Below, one piece after another: positions 22,197-30,544 of a stretch of DNA of 30,767 nucleotides. How positions within the stretch are numbered: the stretch's first letter is position 1; the number at the start of each line of letters is the position of its first letter. Made by a program: the position numbers and the translations under genes. The DNA comes from Candidatus Saccharimonadota bacterium (lineage in GTDB: Bacteria; Patescibacteriota; Saccharimonadia; Saccharimonadales; Saccharimonadaceae): contig CAJPLU010000007.1 of the NCBI GenBank assembly GCA_905371595.1, forward strand, positions 1 to 30,767, read 5' to 3'. The notes under the pieces are model-generated. The model worked only from the letters and a program-made list of their open reading frames with translations, was not told the origin of the DNA and searched no databases.

Positions 22197-22994
22197 TTAT
22201 ATTATTTCAATACTTACTGGGCAGTGGTCGCTGCCCATTTGTTCGGCGTGGATTTGCGGATTTTTGACACGCTTAGCGATTTCGCGCGACGCCAGCCAAT
22301 AGTCAATCCGCCAGCCGACATTGCGCGCCCGGGCGTTGGCCCAGTGCGTCCACCAGGTGTAAGCCTCGGTCTTTTCAGGAAAAGCCGCCCGGAAGGTATC
22401 AGTAAATCCAGCGTCTAGGTAATTCTGAAAGCCCTCGCGCTCCTCATCGGTAAAACCGTGCTTGCCGACATTAGGCTTAGGATTTGCCAGGTCAATTTCT
22501 TGATGCGCCACGTTCATATCGCCGCAGTATAGGACTGGCTTGACTAGCTCCAATTCCTCCAGATAGGCCAGCACTGCCGGATCCCATTGTTCATGACGCA
22601 GACTCAGCCGGCTCAAATCCCCTTTCGAATTTGGCGTATAACACGTTACCACCCAGAAATCGTCGAATTCGGCAGTGATGATGCGCCCCTCGTCGGCGGG
22701 ATTGCCATACTGATCGCCGGTCAGATTGAACCGCTCAATGATATCCGGCGGCAATCCGTCGCGCCAATGCAGCGGCCGGATTTTCGAGAAAATCGCCGTG
22801 CCGGAATAGCCCTTTTTGGCCGCTGAATAGAAATGCTCGTGGTACTCTGGCAGATCAATTTCTACCTGGTCGCGGGCAGCCTTGGTTTCTTGCAGGCATA
22901 AGATATCCGGATCGTAGGTTTGCAGGAAGCTGGCAAACTCACCCTTATTGATGACGGCGCGGATGCCATTGACGTTCCAGGAAAATAGCTTCAT
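22197..22994 (-). CDS. xthA: Exodeoxyribonuclease III / AP endonuclease
   Basis: 265-residue ExoIII-family enzyme that incises abasic sites and removes 3'-blocking groups in base excision repair. It starts MKLFSWNVNGIRAV (Asn7). Metal ligand Glu36 lies in ILCLQETKA, the active-site segments are CYTPNSKGDLSRLSLR and LYCGDMNVAHQEIDLANPK, WRIDYWLAS follows, and the closing GSDHCPVSIEI carries the catalytic Asp-His pair. Full length. TATAAT (23006-23001) lies 6 nt before the ATG, a leaderless arrangement. Confidence 0.95.
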   Translation of the reverse strand: MKLFSWNVNGIRAVINKGEFASFLQTYDPDILCLQETKAARDQVEIDLPEYHEHFYSAAKKGYSGTAIFSKIRPLHWRDGLPPDIIERFNLTGDQYGNPADEGRIITAEFDDFWVVTCYTPNSKGDLSRLSLRHEQWDPAVLAYLEELELVKPVLYCGDMNVAHQEIDLANPKPNVGKHGFTDEEREGFQNYLDAGFTDTFRAAFPEKTEAYTWWTHWANARARNVGWRIDYWLASREIAKRVKNPQIHAEQMGSDHCPVSIEII

Positions 22995-23000
22995 ATAGTT

Positions 23001-23006
23001 ATTATA
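23001..23006 (-). promoter_or_regulatory. -10 box of xthA (leaderless start)
   Basis: TATAAT on the minus strand, 6 nt before the ATG at 22994. The matching -35 is weak. Confidence 0.6.
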
Positions 23007-23028
23007 ACGTAAAATTGTCGCTGTGCTA

Positions 23029-23187
23029 TTGACAAAACTGCCTGGTTTTGGGTATATGTCTAAGTAGGGCTTGATAAGCCCTCGCTCTCGTCGAGAGCAT
23101 CTCGGGGCGGGCTGTTGTGCTATGTGTATAGTTCATTGCGCAATTGCCTGCTCCGGGATGCGCATGCCCGGGCAGAGGAGGACTGAG
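23029..23187 (+). promoter_or_regulatory. Promoter and structured leader of a 59-residue membrane protein
   Basis: TTGACA (23029-23034), an 18-nt spacer and TATATG (23053-23058). The leader of about 125 nt folds into AGGGCTT-GAT-AAGCCCT (about 23067-23083), GCTCTC-GTC-GAGAGC (about 23085-23099) and a GC-rich stem with arms CTGCTCCGGG and CCCGGGCAG (about 23149-23176) that ends at the SD GAGGAGG (23175-23181). Not matched to a riboswitch class that I know. Confidence 0.5.
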
Positions 23188-23367
23188 GTGTGTCCTTTTG
23201 AGTCCCTAGGGATTGTGGGAACAATCCTTGTGTTTATCGGCCTACTCCCTGCTTTGGCATGGTGTGTTGCTGCCGCCACTTTGGTGTGCATCACTGTACT
23301 ATTTGGCATTATTGACTTCATAGTACATTTCTTGATAAAAATAAAGAGAGGAGGCCGACGAGAGTAA
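23188..23367 (+). CDS. Small two-helix membrane protein (GTG start)
   Basis: 59-residue protein starting at GTG 23188, 6 nt after a strong GAGGAGG. Two hydrophobic helices (about 8-28, SLGIVGTILVFIGLLPALAW, and about 29-50, AAATLVCITVLFGIIDFIVHFL) and a basic tail IKIKRGGRRE. Function unknown; such peptides act as membrane subunits, regulators or toxins, but nothing here decides. The frame is open up to an ATG at 23071, but that start would run through the structured leader and has no SD. It is followed at once by a long hairpin. Confidence 0.55.
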   Translation: MCPFESLGIVGTILVFIGLLPALAWCVAAATLVCITVLFGIIDFIVHFLIKIKRGGRRE

Positions 23368-23372
23368 CACAT

Positions 23373-23411
23373 GGTGCTAGCGGCGAGATATCCCGTCTCG
23401 CTGCTAGCACC
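23373..23411 (+). terminator. 16-bp hairpin after the small membrane protein
   Basis: Inverted repeat with arms GGTGCTAGCGGCGAGA and TCTCGCTGCTAGCACC (one G-U), loop TATCCCG. No U tract follows, so it may stabilise the transcript end or be a Rho-type stop region. Confidence 0.55.
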
Positions 23412-23483
23412 ACTCACTCATTGCGTAGAGCGTTAATTCTGAAAATGTACAACCAGCTAGCGGATGTGCTAGTATTTGTAGGT

Positions 23484-24653
23484 ATGAAGATCCTGATAGT
23501 AACTGAAGTATATCGCCCGGGTGTTGGCGGTGTACAGACAGCGCTTGACACTCTAATTACTGGTCTGAAGGAAGCTGGCGACGAGGTGACGGTGTTAACT
23601 GGCTCGCCGAACGGTTTATTTAGCTATTTCACAGAGGTAGATGAAATAAACGGTGCGAAAGTATTGCGGTTGCCAGCAGTAAAATGGATTGCTAATCGCG
23701 ACAACAACCGGGTGGCATTCTTGCCAAAAAGATTCGTGCGGCGGTACTTTCGACAGAACCAGCCTGATATCATTCATCTGATGACGCCGATTTCATGGCT
23801 GCACAAAGCGGTCGTCCAGCAAGCTAGACGGCGGCAGATTCCGATCGTCACGACTAATCACACTATGGCGCTGAATCTCGTGATGAATGCCAAAAACAAA
23901 ACTATTGCCCGCTGGTTTGTCCGGATAGTCGAGGGTAAAATGTGCAAGCTAGTCAATCAAACCGCCTATATGACGGCGCCGACGCGTGCGGCATTAGCGA
24001 CTACGCCAGCGATTCATATACCAACGAAAGCAGTTTCTAACGGTGTCAATGCGGTATTCTATACACCAGGTAAGGCTGACGAGAAGCTCTTGCAGCGTTT
24101 TGCGATTGATGCGTTGCGGCCGGTGGTGGCCTATGTTGGGCGGCTTGACGGCGAGAAGCGGATTGACTTGCTGATTGCCGCGATGGAACGCTTGAAAACT
24201 GATGCGCAGTTGGTGATTATTGGTAAAGGTTTAATAGAAAAGCAACTGCGAAGTCAAGCAGCCAGACTGGGTGATCGCTGTATTTTTACCGGTTTTGTTA
24301 GCGACGAGGAAAAGCGTGCTTTATTGCGGCGAGCAGATATACTCGCGATGGCTAGTCCTGCCGAGCTGCAATGTATTGCGGCGCTAGAAGCGCTGGCTTG
24401 CGGTACGCCAGTGGTGGTGTCTGATCAGGTTGCTCTGCCCGAGCTATTGGACGGCGGCAAGAATGGAGTCAGCTTCCATTATCCAGACGTCAACGATCTA
24501 GCGCATAAAATCGATGAATTGCTGAATGATGAGCCGCGCCGGCGCCAGATGGGCCGCGCTGCTCGCCAGTGGATTATTGATAACCATACTTATGAACGCA
24601 CCGTTGATCAATACCGCGAGTTGTATGCCCGTCTTTTAGCTGGCGGGCATTAA
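23484..24653 (+). CDS. GT4-family glycosyltransferase
   Basis: 389-residue retaining glycosyltransferase with GT-B fold, starting MKILIVTEVYRPGVGGVQTA (the glycine-rich acceptor-side loop). The nucleotide-sugar domain begins near VVAYVGRLDGEKRIDLL and has the GT4 E-x7-E element in ELQCIAALEALACGTPVVVSD. A cytosolic or membrane-associated enzyme that transfers a sugar to a lipid, glycan or protein; donor and acceptor unknown. The start is at 23484, 8 nt after TGCTAGTAT (extended -10); the upstream frame to 23421 has no support. One of three GT4 genes within 4.7 kb, suggesting envelope glycolipid or polysaccharide synthesis. Confidence 0.88.
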   Translation: MKILIVTEVYRPGVGGVQTALDTLITGLKEAGDEVTVLTGSPNGLFSYFTEVDEINGAKVLRLPAVKWIANRDNNRVAFLPKRFVRRYFRQNQPDIIHLMTPISWLHKAVVQQARRRQIPIVTTNHTMALNLVMNAKNKTIARWFVRIVEGKMCKLVNQTAYMTAPTRAALATTPAIHIPTKAVSNGVNAVFYTPGKADEKLLQRFAIDALRPVVAYVGRLDGEKRIDLLIAAMERLKTDAQLVIIGKGLIEKQLRSQAARLGDRCIFTGFVSDEEKRALLRRADILAMASPAELQCIAALEALACGTPVVVSDQVALPELLDGGKNGVSFHYPDVNDLAHKIDELLNDEPRRRQMGRAARQWIIDNHTYERTVDQYRELYARLLAGGH

Positions 24654-24712
24654 TTTGTCGAGTTTTTCAGAATGATAACTCTATAAATAAATGCAAGAGA
24701 TTATTTACACCG

Positions 24713-25954
24713 CTAATATTTGGTTATAGCTTGTTGGTAGAGTTTTACGTAAGCAGTAGCGGTAGCTTCGGGCGAAAGCTCTTTGAAGACGCTTTTGGTA
24801 CCAGCAGACAGTTTCTTGCGGTAAGTGGAACTGGCTAATTTTTTCATACCTTGCGCCAAACTCTCTTCATCTGGTCGTACCAATAAGCTATTTATGCCGT
24901 TATGGAGCCCAACGTCCAATCGATCGTCGCAATATAGAACCGGCAATCCCATCACTAACGATTCAGGAATAACGATTGGCTGGTTATCAAAACGGTAAGA
25001 TGCTAGTACAAAAACATCGGAATCTCGAAGCAATTGAACAATTTGTTTGCGATCGCCAACATGCCCGGCAAAAGTAATATTGGGCCTATCAGCAGCCAGG
25101 CGAATGAGATTCTTGCGTTCTGCACCATCGCCAACAACCAGCAGTTCGCTATTCGGTATGGCAGCACGCTGGAAGGCTTTGATGACGCAATCTAGGCGCT
25201 TTTCTTTGACTAGGCGGCTAATGCTGATGAATCGCACAGTCTTGTTGCTGCGCTGCCGCTGCGCGGCACGAGCGTACTCCTCAAAGGTACGGTTATAGCC
25301 AGTAGGTATAATGGCGCTGAGTGATACTTCTCCGCTAGCGGCCGCGTGAATGTAATTGGTCATATAGTGCGACGGTGTGGTTGACGCATCGACAACATTA
25401 GCAATAATAGCTTGAGTACGCCAGTCAAAGCGACCAATACGGCTTTCGGCAGCTAGCAGCGCAGTAGATTTAGGTTTAGCGTGTTTTTGCGGTCGCCGCT
25501 TATGGATTGCTGCTACATTTAACGCGTATAACCTAAAGCCAATGCTAGCAAAAAATGTCGGTATCGGTACGGTGTGCGATCCGGCGATATTGGTATGAAA
25601 AGTGTGAATGTGCGGTATATGTTGCTGGCGAGCGATTTTGGCGGCTAGCAGCAAGGCTCCAGTGTCTGTTTGGCTATGAATAAGGTCGAAGCGGTGTTGC
25701 TGGCTGATAATTTTTGCTGCACGATTGGTTGCACATAATATCCGCGTGTGTATTGGCAGGCCTGGCAGACGGAAAGATTTGATGGGAATGGTTTTTGCTT
25801 GCTTTGGCGCCTCTAGGCTGGCGTGCGGCGCGAGAAGCGTGACCTTATGGCCCAGACACGTTAGTTCCTCGATTTGCGTTTGGACAGACCGGCTGACGCC
25901 GCTTGACGATGGAAACTTGTCGTCAATAATTAGCGCTACAGAAAGAGATTTCAT
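24713..25954 (-). CDS. GT4-family glycosyltransferase
   Basis: 413-residue GT-B glycosyltransferase. The N-terminal domain starts LSVALIIDDKFPSSSGVSRSV; the donor domain has RFISISRLVKEKRLDCVI, LLVVGDGAERKNLIRLA and VLASYRFDNQPIVIPESLVMG. The latter segment is shared in style with the plus-strand enzyme at 26860 (LASYHFDNQPMTFLEAAASG), so the two are likely homologous and may act in one pathway, for example successive glucosylation of a membrane lipid (inference). A basic insertion (about 145-170, KRRPQKHAKPKS) may help membrane binding. TATAAT lies 6 nt before the ATG. Confidence 0.88.
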   Translation of the reverse strand: MKSLSVALIIDDKFPSSSGVSRSVQTQIEELTCLGHKVTLLAPHASLEAPKQAKTIPIKSFRLPGLPIHTRILCATNRAAKIISQQHRFDLIHSQTDTGALLLAAKIARQQHIPHIHTFHTNIAGSHTVPIPTFFASIGFRLYALNVAAIHKRRPQKHAKPKSTALLAAESRIGRFDWRTQAIIANVVDASTTPSHYMTNYIHAAASGEVSLSAIIPTGYNRTFEEYARAAQRQRSNKTVRFISISRLVKEKRLDCVIKAFQRAAIPNSELLVVGDGAERKNLIRLAADRPNITFAGHVGDRKQIVQLLRDSDVFVLASYRFDNQPIVIPESLVMGLPVLYCDDRLDVGLHNGINSLLVRPDEESLAQGMKKLASSTYRKKLSAGTKSVFKELSPEATATAYVKLYQQAITKY

Positions 25955-25960
25955 AAATGT

Positions 25961-25991
25961 ATTATAGCAAGAGACTATAAAGTAGTATAAT
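25961..25991. promoter_or_regulatory. Back-to-back leaderless promoters in a 44-bp gap
   Basis: Minus-strand TATAAT (25966-25961) is 6 nt before the ATG at 25954. Plus-strand TATAAT (25986-25991) is 7 nt before the ATG at 25999. With usual spacing the -35 region of each overlaps the -10 region of the other. Confidence 0.65.
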
Positions 25992-25998
25992 TGTTATC

Positions 25999-26823
25999 AT
26001 GGATGAAATTCCAACATTAAAGCAAATTTACGAAAAACTCGGCTGCCAAGAAAAGACGGCTGGCGGAGTTTGCTGGTTTGAGTGTAATACTAGCGCTGAT
26101 AAAGCGGTAATACTTTTTCACGGCGTGACTGGCGGCAAGATCGATATGGTGCCGTTAGCCGAGCGGTACGTCAATTTTGGCTATGCGGTGTACGCGATAG
26201 ATTTACCAGGGCATGGCGGGTCGGTGCAACCGCCGCTGAACACTTACGATGATTTAGCTGATTGGCTTGTGGAAGACTTGGCGCGGCTCGGCCGGACGCC
26301 GGATTTGATTGTCAGCAACTCGTATTCTTCATCAATAGTTTATCATGCGCTGCGTACCGAAAAAATCCCGAAAAATACCAAAGTCATTATGGCTTGCCCG
26401 ACGCCAGATCAATCGCGGTTAGCTGATACCTTGCAGGTGCTTTCTAGCTATTTGCCCGAAAAGATTACCTGGGAAGCCTACAACTGCATGCTTGGACAGA
26501 AGATTCGGATGGCATGCGTTCTGAAGACCAAGCGCCAGCATGCCTGGCAATGGCTTGGCGAGTCTGAAAAATACAAAAAGTCCACTACGACGCTTAAAAA
26601 ATCTAATGCATTGACGACGCTGCTATATCAGAAAAATCCTTATATTGAGGGCGTACCTAGTGATTATGATGTAACTATTATAATTGGCGGCGAAGACAAT
26701 ATTATTACTCCAAAAACGCAGGGTATTATGAAGGATTTGCTGCCGACAGCGAAGTTTATAATTGATCCGGCTGCCGGCCATATCTTGCAGTTTGAAGCGG
26801 TAGACTCTTATCCTGACGTTTAG
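25999..26823 (+). CDS. Alpha/beta hydrolase
   Basis: 274-residue alpha/beta-hydrolase-fold protein without a signal peptide. Oxyanion-side motif AVILFHGVTGGKIDM, AIDLPGHGGS before the elbow, candidate nucleophile in IVSNSYSSSIVYH (S-x-S-x-S rather than the common G-x-S-x-G), acid region IIIGGEDNIITP and a terminal histidine in DPAAGHILQFE. The triad looks complete, so an esterase or lipase activity is plausible; the substrate is unknown. It lies 36 nt upstream of a GT4 gene on the same strand and back-to-back with another, so it may act in glycolipid turnover. Confidence 0.8.
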   Translation: MDEIPTLKQIYEKLGCQEKTAGGVCWFECNTSADKAVILFHGVTGGKIDMVPLAERYVNFGYAVYAIDLPGHGGSVQPPLNTYDDLADWLVEDLARLGRTPDLIVSNSYSSSIVYHALRTEKIPKNTKVIMACPTPDQSRLADTLQVLSSYLPEKITWEAYNCMLGQKIRMACVLKTKRQHAWQWLGESEKYKKSTTTLKKSNALTTLLYQKNPYIEGVPSDYDVTIIIGGEDNIITPKTQGIMKDLLPTAKFIIDPAAGHILQFEAVDSYPDV

Positions 26824-26842
26824 CGTAGTTAGCGCGCCATGG

Positions 26843-26848
26843 TATAAT
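26843..26848 (+). promoter_or_regulatory. -10 box of the third GT4 gene
   Basis: TATAAT followed by 11 nt and ATG at 26860, predicting a leader of about 4-5 nt. Confidence 0.55.
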
Positions 26849-26859
26849 AGGAATTAGTT

Positions 26860-28122
26860 ATGAGAATCGCTTTTTTTATTGATGATTACCTGCCATCGGT
26901 GCATGGCGTGGCAACATCGACCTTGAACTATAAACAGGCTTTGGAGGCGCTCGGGCATGAGGTCTTCGTGGTAGCGCCAAAATGCGAAGGCTACGAAGAC
27001 CACGACGATCACGTCATCCGCTTGCCATCAGCCAAGAATTATGTTTTTGATAAGCGTGAAATGGCGGTTATTTACCCTGGCCTAGCCAGGAAGCTTGATG
27101 AATACCAGTTTGATATCGTGCATAGCCAAATGCAATTTTATATGGGCGTACTGGCGCACAGCGTGGCTAAGCGGCAGAATATACCGCATGTGACGACCAT
27201 TCACACACTTTATGTTGAATTAGTTAATGATTATCCGTTTATGGTGACTTCTGGCTTGATTGCGGCGACAGCGGCGTTTCCAGTAGTGCTGCGAACAAGG
27301 CCGATTTTGCCGAAAGCCTCGCGCGAGCAGCTGCGTTCAATGAGTAAAAGCACTATCAAAGACATCATGTCGCGCCAGGGCTGGCGGCTGATGGCGGCGT
27401 TTGCTAATAAGTGCGATGCTTGTATTGCGCCGTCGAGACACCTTGAACGGATGCTGATCGAAGATGGCGGCTTGACGGTGCCATGCTACGTTTTCCCGAA
27501 CGGTATCGACACCAAACGCTATAAAAAAGCGTCGGCGGCTGATTCGCCAATTGAAAAGCGTCCGGGTGAAAAGCTCATCATTTCAGTGGCGCGGCTGAGT
27601 CCAGAGAAGCGCCAGCGGACTTTGATTGAGGCTATGCCGCATATCCGCGATAAAAAAGTCAAGCTGGTCTTGGTTGGCGGCGGCCCGTATGAAGAGGAGC
27701 TTAGGCAGCGCGTTGAGGAGTTGGGCGTCGGCGATCGAGTAATTTTCGCTGGTATGCGTTCGGGCGACGAGGTAGCGGCGATGCTCAAGCAGGCTGATGT
27801 ATTCTCGCTGGCGTCGTATCATTTTGACAACCAGCCGATGACTTTCCTAGAGGCGGCGGCTAGCGGTTTGCCGATTGTTTACTGCGACGAACGGATGACC
27901 GAGGCTTTGACTAAGAATAACGCTGTCTTGACTAAAGGTATTGAGGGCGAAGATTTCGCAAAAGTATTTAATGATTTGTTTGCGCACCCAGAGAAAATCG
28001 AGGAGTTGTCGCGCGGCGCGTTGAGTGTTGCCAAGAAGTTTGATTCGACGGCGATGGCCAAAAAGATGGTTGAATTATACGAAAGTTTGATTTCGTCACA
28101 TCAAGTACTTGAAGAAGAATAG
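26860..28122 (+). CDS. GT4-family glycosyltransferase (diglucosyl-lipid synthase-like)
   Basis: 420-residue GT-B glycosyltransferase. It starts MRIAFFIDDYLPSVHGVATS, the form seen in membrane-associated GT4 enzymes that use UDP-glucose and diacylglycerol acceptors. The donor domain has IISVARLSPEKRQRTLIEAM, LVLVGGGPYEEELRQRV, and LASYHFDNQPMTFLEAAASGLP with a conserved Glu. A mid-protein basic/aromatic region (about 125-180) could be the membrane-binding face. Lipid glycosylation is an inference from the family. It has its own TATAAT shortly upstream but may also be read through from the hydrolase gene. Confidence 0.88.
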   Translation: MRIAFFIDDYLPSVHGVATSTLNYKQALEALGHEVFVVAPKCEGYEDHDDHVIRLPSAKNYVFDKREMAVIYPGLARKLDEYQFDIVHSQMQFYMGVLAHSVAKRQNIPHVTTIHTLYVELVNDYPFMVTSGLIAATAAFPVVLRTRPILPKASREQLRSMSKSTIKDIMSRQGWRLMAAFANKCDACIAPSRHLERMLIEDGGLTVPCYVFPNGIDTKRYKKASAADSPIEKRPGEKLIISVARLSPEKRQRTLIEAMPHIRDKKVKLVLVGGGPYEEELRQRVEELGVGDRVIFAGMRSGDEVAAMLKQADVFSLASYHFDNQPMTFLEAAASGLPIVYCDERMTEALTKNNAVLTKGIEGEDFAKVFNDLFAHPEKIEELSRGALSVAKKFDSTAMAKKMVELYESLISSHQVLEEE

Positions 28123-28161
28123 TAGCGGTTCAGGGCGCGAGGCTCGGTGTATTCGGCGCAG

Positions 28162-28647
28162 CTAAAATTTGCGCAAAATGCGGCTGTGCTCGCGTTCTAG
28201 ATCGCGCTGTTTGATAGTTTGGCGTTTGTCGTAGCGTTTTTTACCCTTGCCTAGAGCGATGACTAATTTGATATAGCGTCCGCTAGTAAGCAGTTTGGTT
28301 GGAACGATAGTAAAGCCTTCTTTTTTGCGAGCAGCTAATTGGTCGATTTGGCGGCGGCTGGCCAGCAGTTTGCGCGAACTAGTATCGACAGTGCGCGCAT
28401 TTGGTTGGCCGCGCTCGTTTTGCCGCAGCGAAAAACTGGCGTTGTTAAGCCACAGCTCGCCGCCGCGAATAGTGACGTAAGCGCCTTTGAGCTGGACGTG
28501 GCCTTCCCTGGCTGCTCGCACTTCGAGTCCGGTTAAACTTAGGCCTGCTACGATTTCATCGCCAAGCTCATAATCAAACCGTGCTCGACGGTTAACGATC
28601 GTCTGCATAGCTAGCTTTTTTGTCTTAGCGCTAGATTTCTTAGACAT
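28162..28647 (-). CDS. smpB: SsrA-binding protein SmpB
   Basis: 161-residue trans-translation factor that carries tmRNA to stalled ribosomes. Family landmarks: NRRARFDYEL, GLSLTGLEVRAAREGHVQLKG (the standard G-x-x-L-x-G-x-E-V), the RKLLASRRQID helix, GFTIVPTKLLTSGRYIKL, and the basic tail GKGKKRYDKRQTIKQRD. Length is normal. It is leaderless: TATAAT (28659-28654) lies 6 nt before the ATG. tmRNA itself is not seen in the window. Confidence 0.95.
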   Translation of the reverse strand: MSKKSSAKTKKLAMQTIVNRRARFDYELGDEIVAGLSLTGLEVRAAREGHVQLKGAYVTIRGGELWLNNASFSLRQNERGQPNARTVDTSSRKLLASRRQIDQLAARKKEGFTIVPTKLLTSGRYIKLVIALGKGKKRYDKRQTIKQRDLEREHSRILRKF

Positions 28648-28653
28648 ATGTTA

Positions 28654-28659
28654 ATTATA
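28654..28659 (-). promoter_or_regulatory. -10 box of smpB (leaderless start)
   Basis: TATAAT on the minus strand, 6 nt before the ATG at 28647. Confidence 0.62.
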
Positions 28660-28728
28660 ACAGGTTTAAGGCTTATATTATACAACATTTATGATTAAAA
28701 TACAATAGTGCCCGGGGTTGCTCTCTGT

Positions 28729-28734
28729 TACAAT
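28729..28734 (+). promoter_or_regulatory. -10 box of the ABC-F gene (leaderless start)
   Basis: TACAAT followed by exactly 7 nt and ATG at 28742; no SD. Confidence 0.62.
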
Positions 28735-28741
28735 AGAATGA

Positions 28742-30472
28742 ATGATAGCCGATGTTCACATTACCGATAAAAGTTTTGGCGATAAGCAGTTGATGAGCGG
28801 CGTTAAATTCAGCGTCAATGACGGCGAGAAAGTCGGGCTGGTTGGTCGTAATGGCGTTGGCAAATCGACGCTATTTGGCATGTTGGCGGGGACGGATAGC
28901 GACTACAGAGGATCGGCTGTTTTTCGGCGCGGCAGCACGATTGTAGCGACGGCGCAGGAACACCATAGTTTGGGTGATATTACAGTGCTGGAATATATCC
29001 TGCGCGGGCTGCCGGAATATGCGCGGTTGCGGCACATTTTGACGACTTATCCAGCGACGATGGGTAGCGATATGCGCAAGATCGAGGAGTACAGCCAGGC
29101 GTTAGAGCGCTTTGGACAGAAGGATTTTTATCGTGTTGAAGAACTGGTGGCTGAGGAATTGAAAAATTTCCAGATGGAAGGTTTTGGCGAGCGCCAATTG
29201 GCTGCTTTGAGCGGCGGGCAGAAACGCTTGGTCGAAGTTGTGAAAATCATGCATGCGCAAGCGGATCTGGCATTGATTGACGAGCCGACTAATCATATGG
29301 ATTATGTTGCCAAGAAGCAGTTTATTGATTGGATGAAAAGCGCCCGCCAAGCGATGTTGATCATCACTCATGACCGCGATGTGCTGGCAGAGGTTGATCG
29401 AATTGTTGAGCTGCGCGATGGCGCATCAGTGAGTTATCGCGGCAATTATGATGATTATTTGCGCCAAAATGCCTCAGCGACAGGCAATGCCATGCAGGAT
29501 TATGAGCAAACCGAACGGCGGATTGCTAATTTGCGCGACAAAGTTCTGCAATTTCGCCGCCTGAAAGAAAAAGCCCGCGATCCTGGCACGATTGCGCAAT
29601 TCAAGCGGCGCGAGAACCAAGCGGCGGCCGAGCTAGAGAAACTGGAGAAAATCGACAAGCCGACTTTTTGGATTGACAGAGAGAATGTGGCGCAATTGGA
29701 TTATAAAGTAGCTGATCGCTATCAAAAATTCAAAGCTCGCAACATTCGTTTGAATATGCGAGACGGCGCTATGCGGTCGCAGCGCAAGCTTGTCGAAGCT
29801 CGCGATTTGGCGCTAGGCTTCAACGAGCGGATTTTGTTTGAAGGTGTTAATATCGATTTGCGCGAGGGCGAAGCTATTGAACTGCGCGGCCGCAATGGTG
29901 CTGGCAAGACGACGTTGATCCGAGCGTTGATGGCAAACGCGTCTTCTAGCGCCGCTTCCTCTGGCCGTCTTCGTAAAACGGCTCAAGTCCCGCCCCAGCT
30001 AGCTCAGGCTTTGATTAAGAATACTGTTCAATTTGCCCCAATCGTTTACGCGGGCTCTCTCTATCTCGATCCGCAAATTCGCGTTGGTATTTACGAGCAA
30101 GAGATAGCGGCGACTTATCTGAACTTGCCGCTGGCGCGAACGATTGAGCAGATGTATCTCGATCGCGGGCTGAAAATTAATGATACCAAAATCCGCCAGC
30201 TGATGGGCGATTATCTTTTTGTTGAGAGCGACGGCGCGGTGCCCTTGGCTAGCTTGAGCGGCGGGCAAAAAGCTCGGTTTCAGCTCATTAGTATGCTAGC
30301 AAATGAGCCGCAATTGCTCATTCTGGACGAGCCGACCAACCACCTGGATTTGCCTTCAATTGAGGAACTGGAAGCGGCGCTCGAGCGCTACGCTGGCGCA
30401 ATTTTGTATGTTAGCCACGACGATTATTTCCGGCGCAAAATCGGTGGTTCGGTTGTTCAGATTGGCAGCTAG
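28742..30472 (+). CDS. ABC-F family ribosome-associated ATPase
   Basis: 576-residue protein with two ABC ATPase domains and no membrane segments. Domain 1: Walker A GRNGVGKST, signature LSGGQKRLVEV, Walker B LALIDEPTNHMDY. Domain 2: Walker A GRNGAGKTT, signature LSGGQKARFQL, Walker B LLILDEPTNHLDL. The linker between them (about 240-330, LRDKVLQFRRLKEKARDPG and onward) is the charged helical P-site-tRNA interaction motif of ABC-F proteins, which bind the ribosomal E site to relieve stalling or, in some, to protect from antibiotics. Which subfamily (EttA/Uup/YdiF/resistance) cannot be decided by eye. It is divergent from smpB, another ribosome-rescue gene. Confidence 0.93.
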   Translation: MIADVHITDKSFGDKQLMSGVKFSVNDGEKVGLVGRNGVGKSTLFGMLAGTDSDYRGSAVFRRGSTIVATAQEHHSLGDITVLEYILRGLPEYARLRHILTTYPATMGSDMRKIEEYSQALERFGQKDFYRVEELVAEELKNFQMEGFGERQLAALSGGQKRLVEVVKIMHAQADLALIDEPTNHMDYVAKKQFIDWMKSARQAMLIITHDRDVLAEVDRIVELRDGASVSYRGNYDDYLRQNASATGNAMQDYEQTERRIANLRDKVLQFRRLKEKARDPGTIAQFKRRENQAAAELEKLEKIDKPTFWIDRENVAQLDYKVADRYQKFKARNIRLNMRDGAMRSQRKLVEARDLALGFNERILFEGVNIDLREGEAIELRGRNGAGKTTLIRALMANASSSAASSGRLRKTAQVPPQLAQALIKNTVQFAPIVYAGSLYLDPQIRVGIYEQEIAATYLNLPLARTIEQMYLDRGLKINDTKIRQLMGDYLFVESDGAVPLASLSGGQKARFQLISMLANEPQLLILDEPTNHLDLPSIEELEAALERYAGAILYVSHDDYFRRKIGGSVVQIGS

Positions 30473-30544
30473 CGGACTACTTTTTCTGAACGCGCTCTTG
30501 TTTTGGCGCGGTACGTATCAAGGCTAGGGCGTATTTACGTAAAA

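Noticed and set aside
23071..23187. Longer 98-residue form of the small membrane protein starting at ATG 23071
   Set aside because: The extra segment covers the hairpin-rich leader, reads as a Cys/Arg-rich non-protein-like stretch and has no SD, while GTG 23188 has a strong one.
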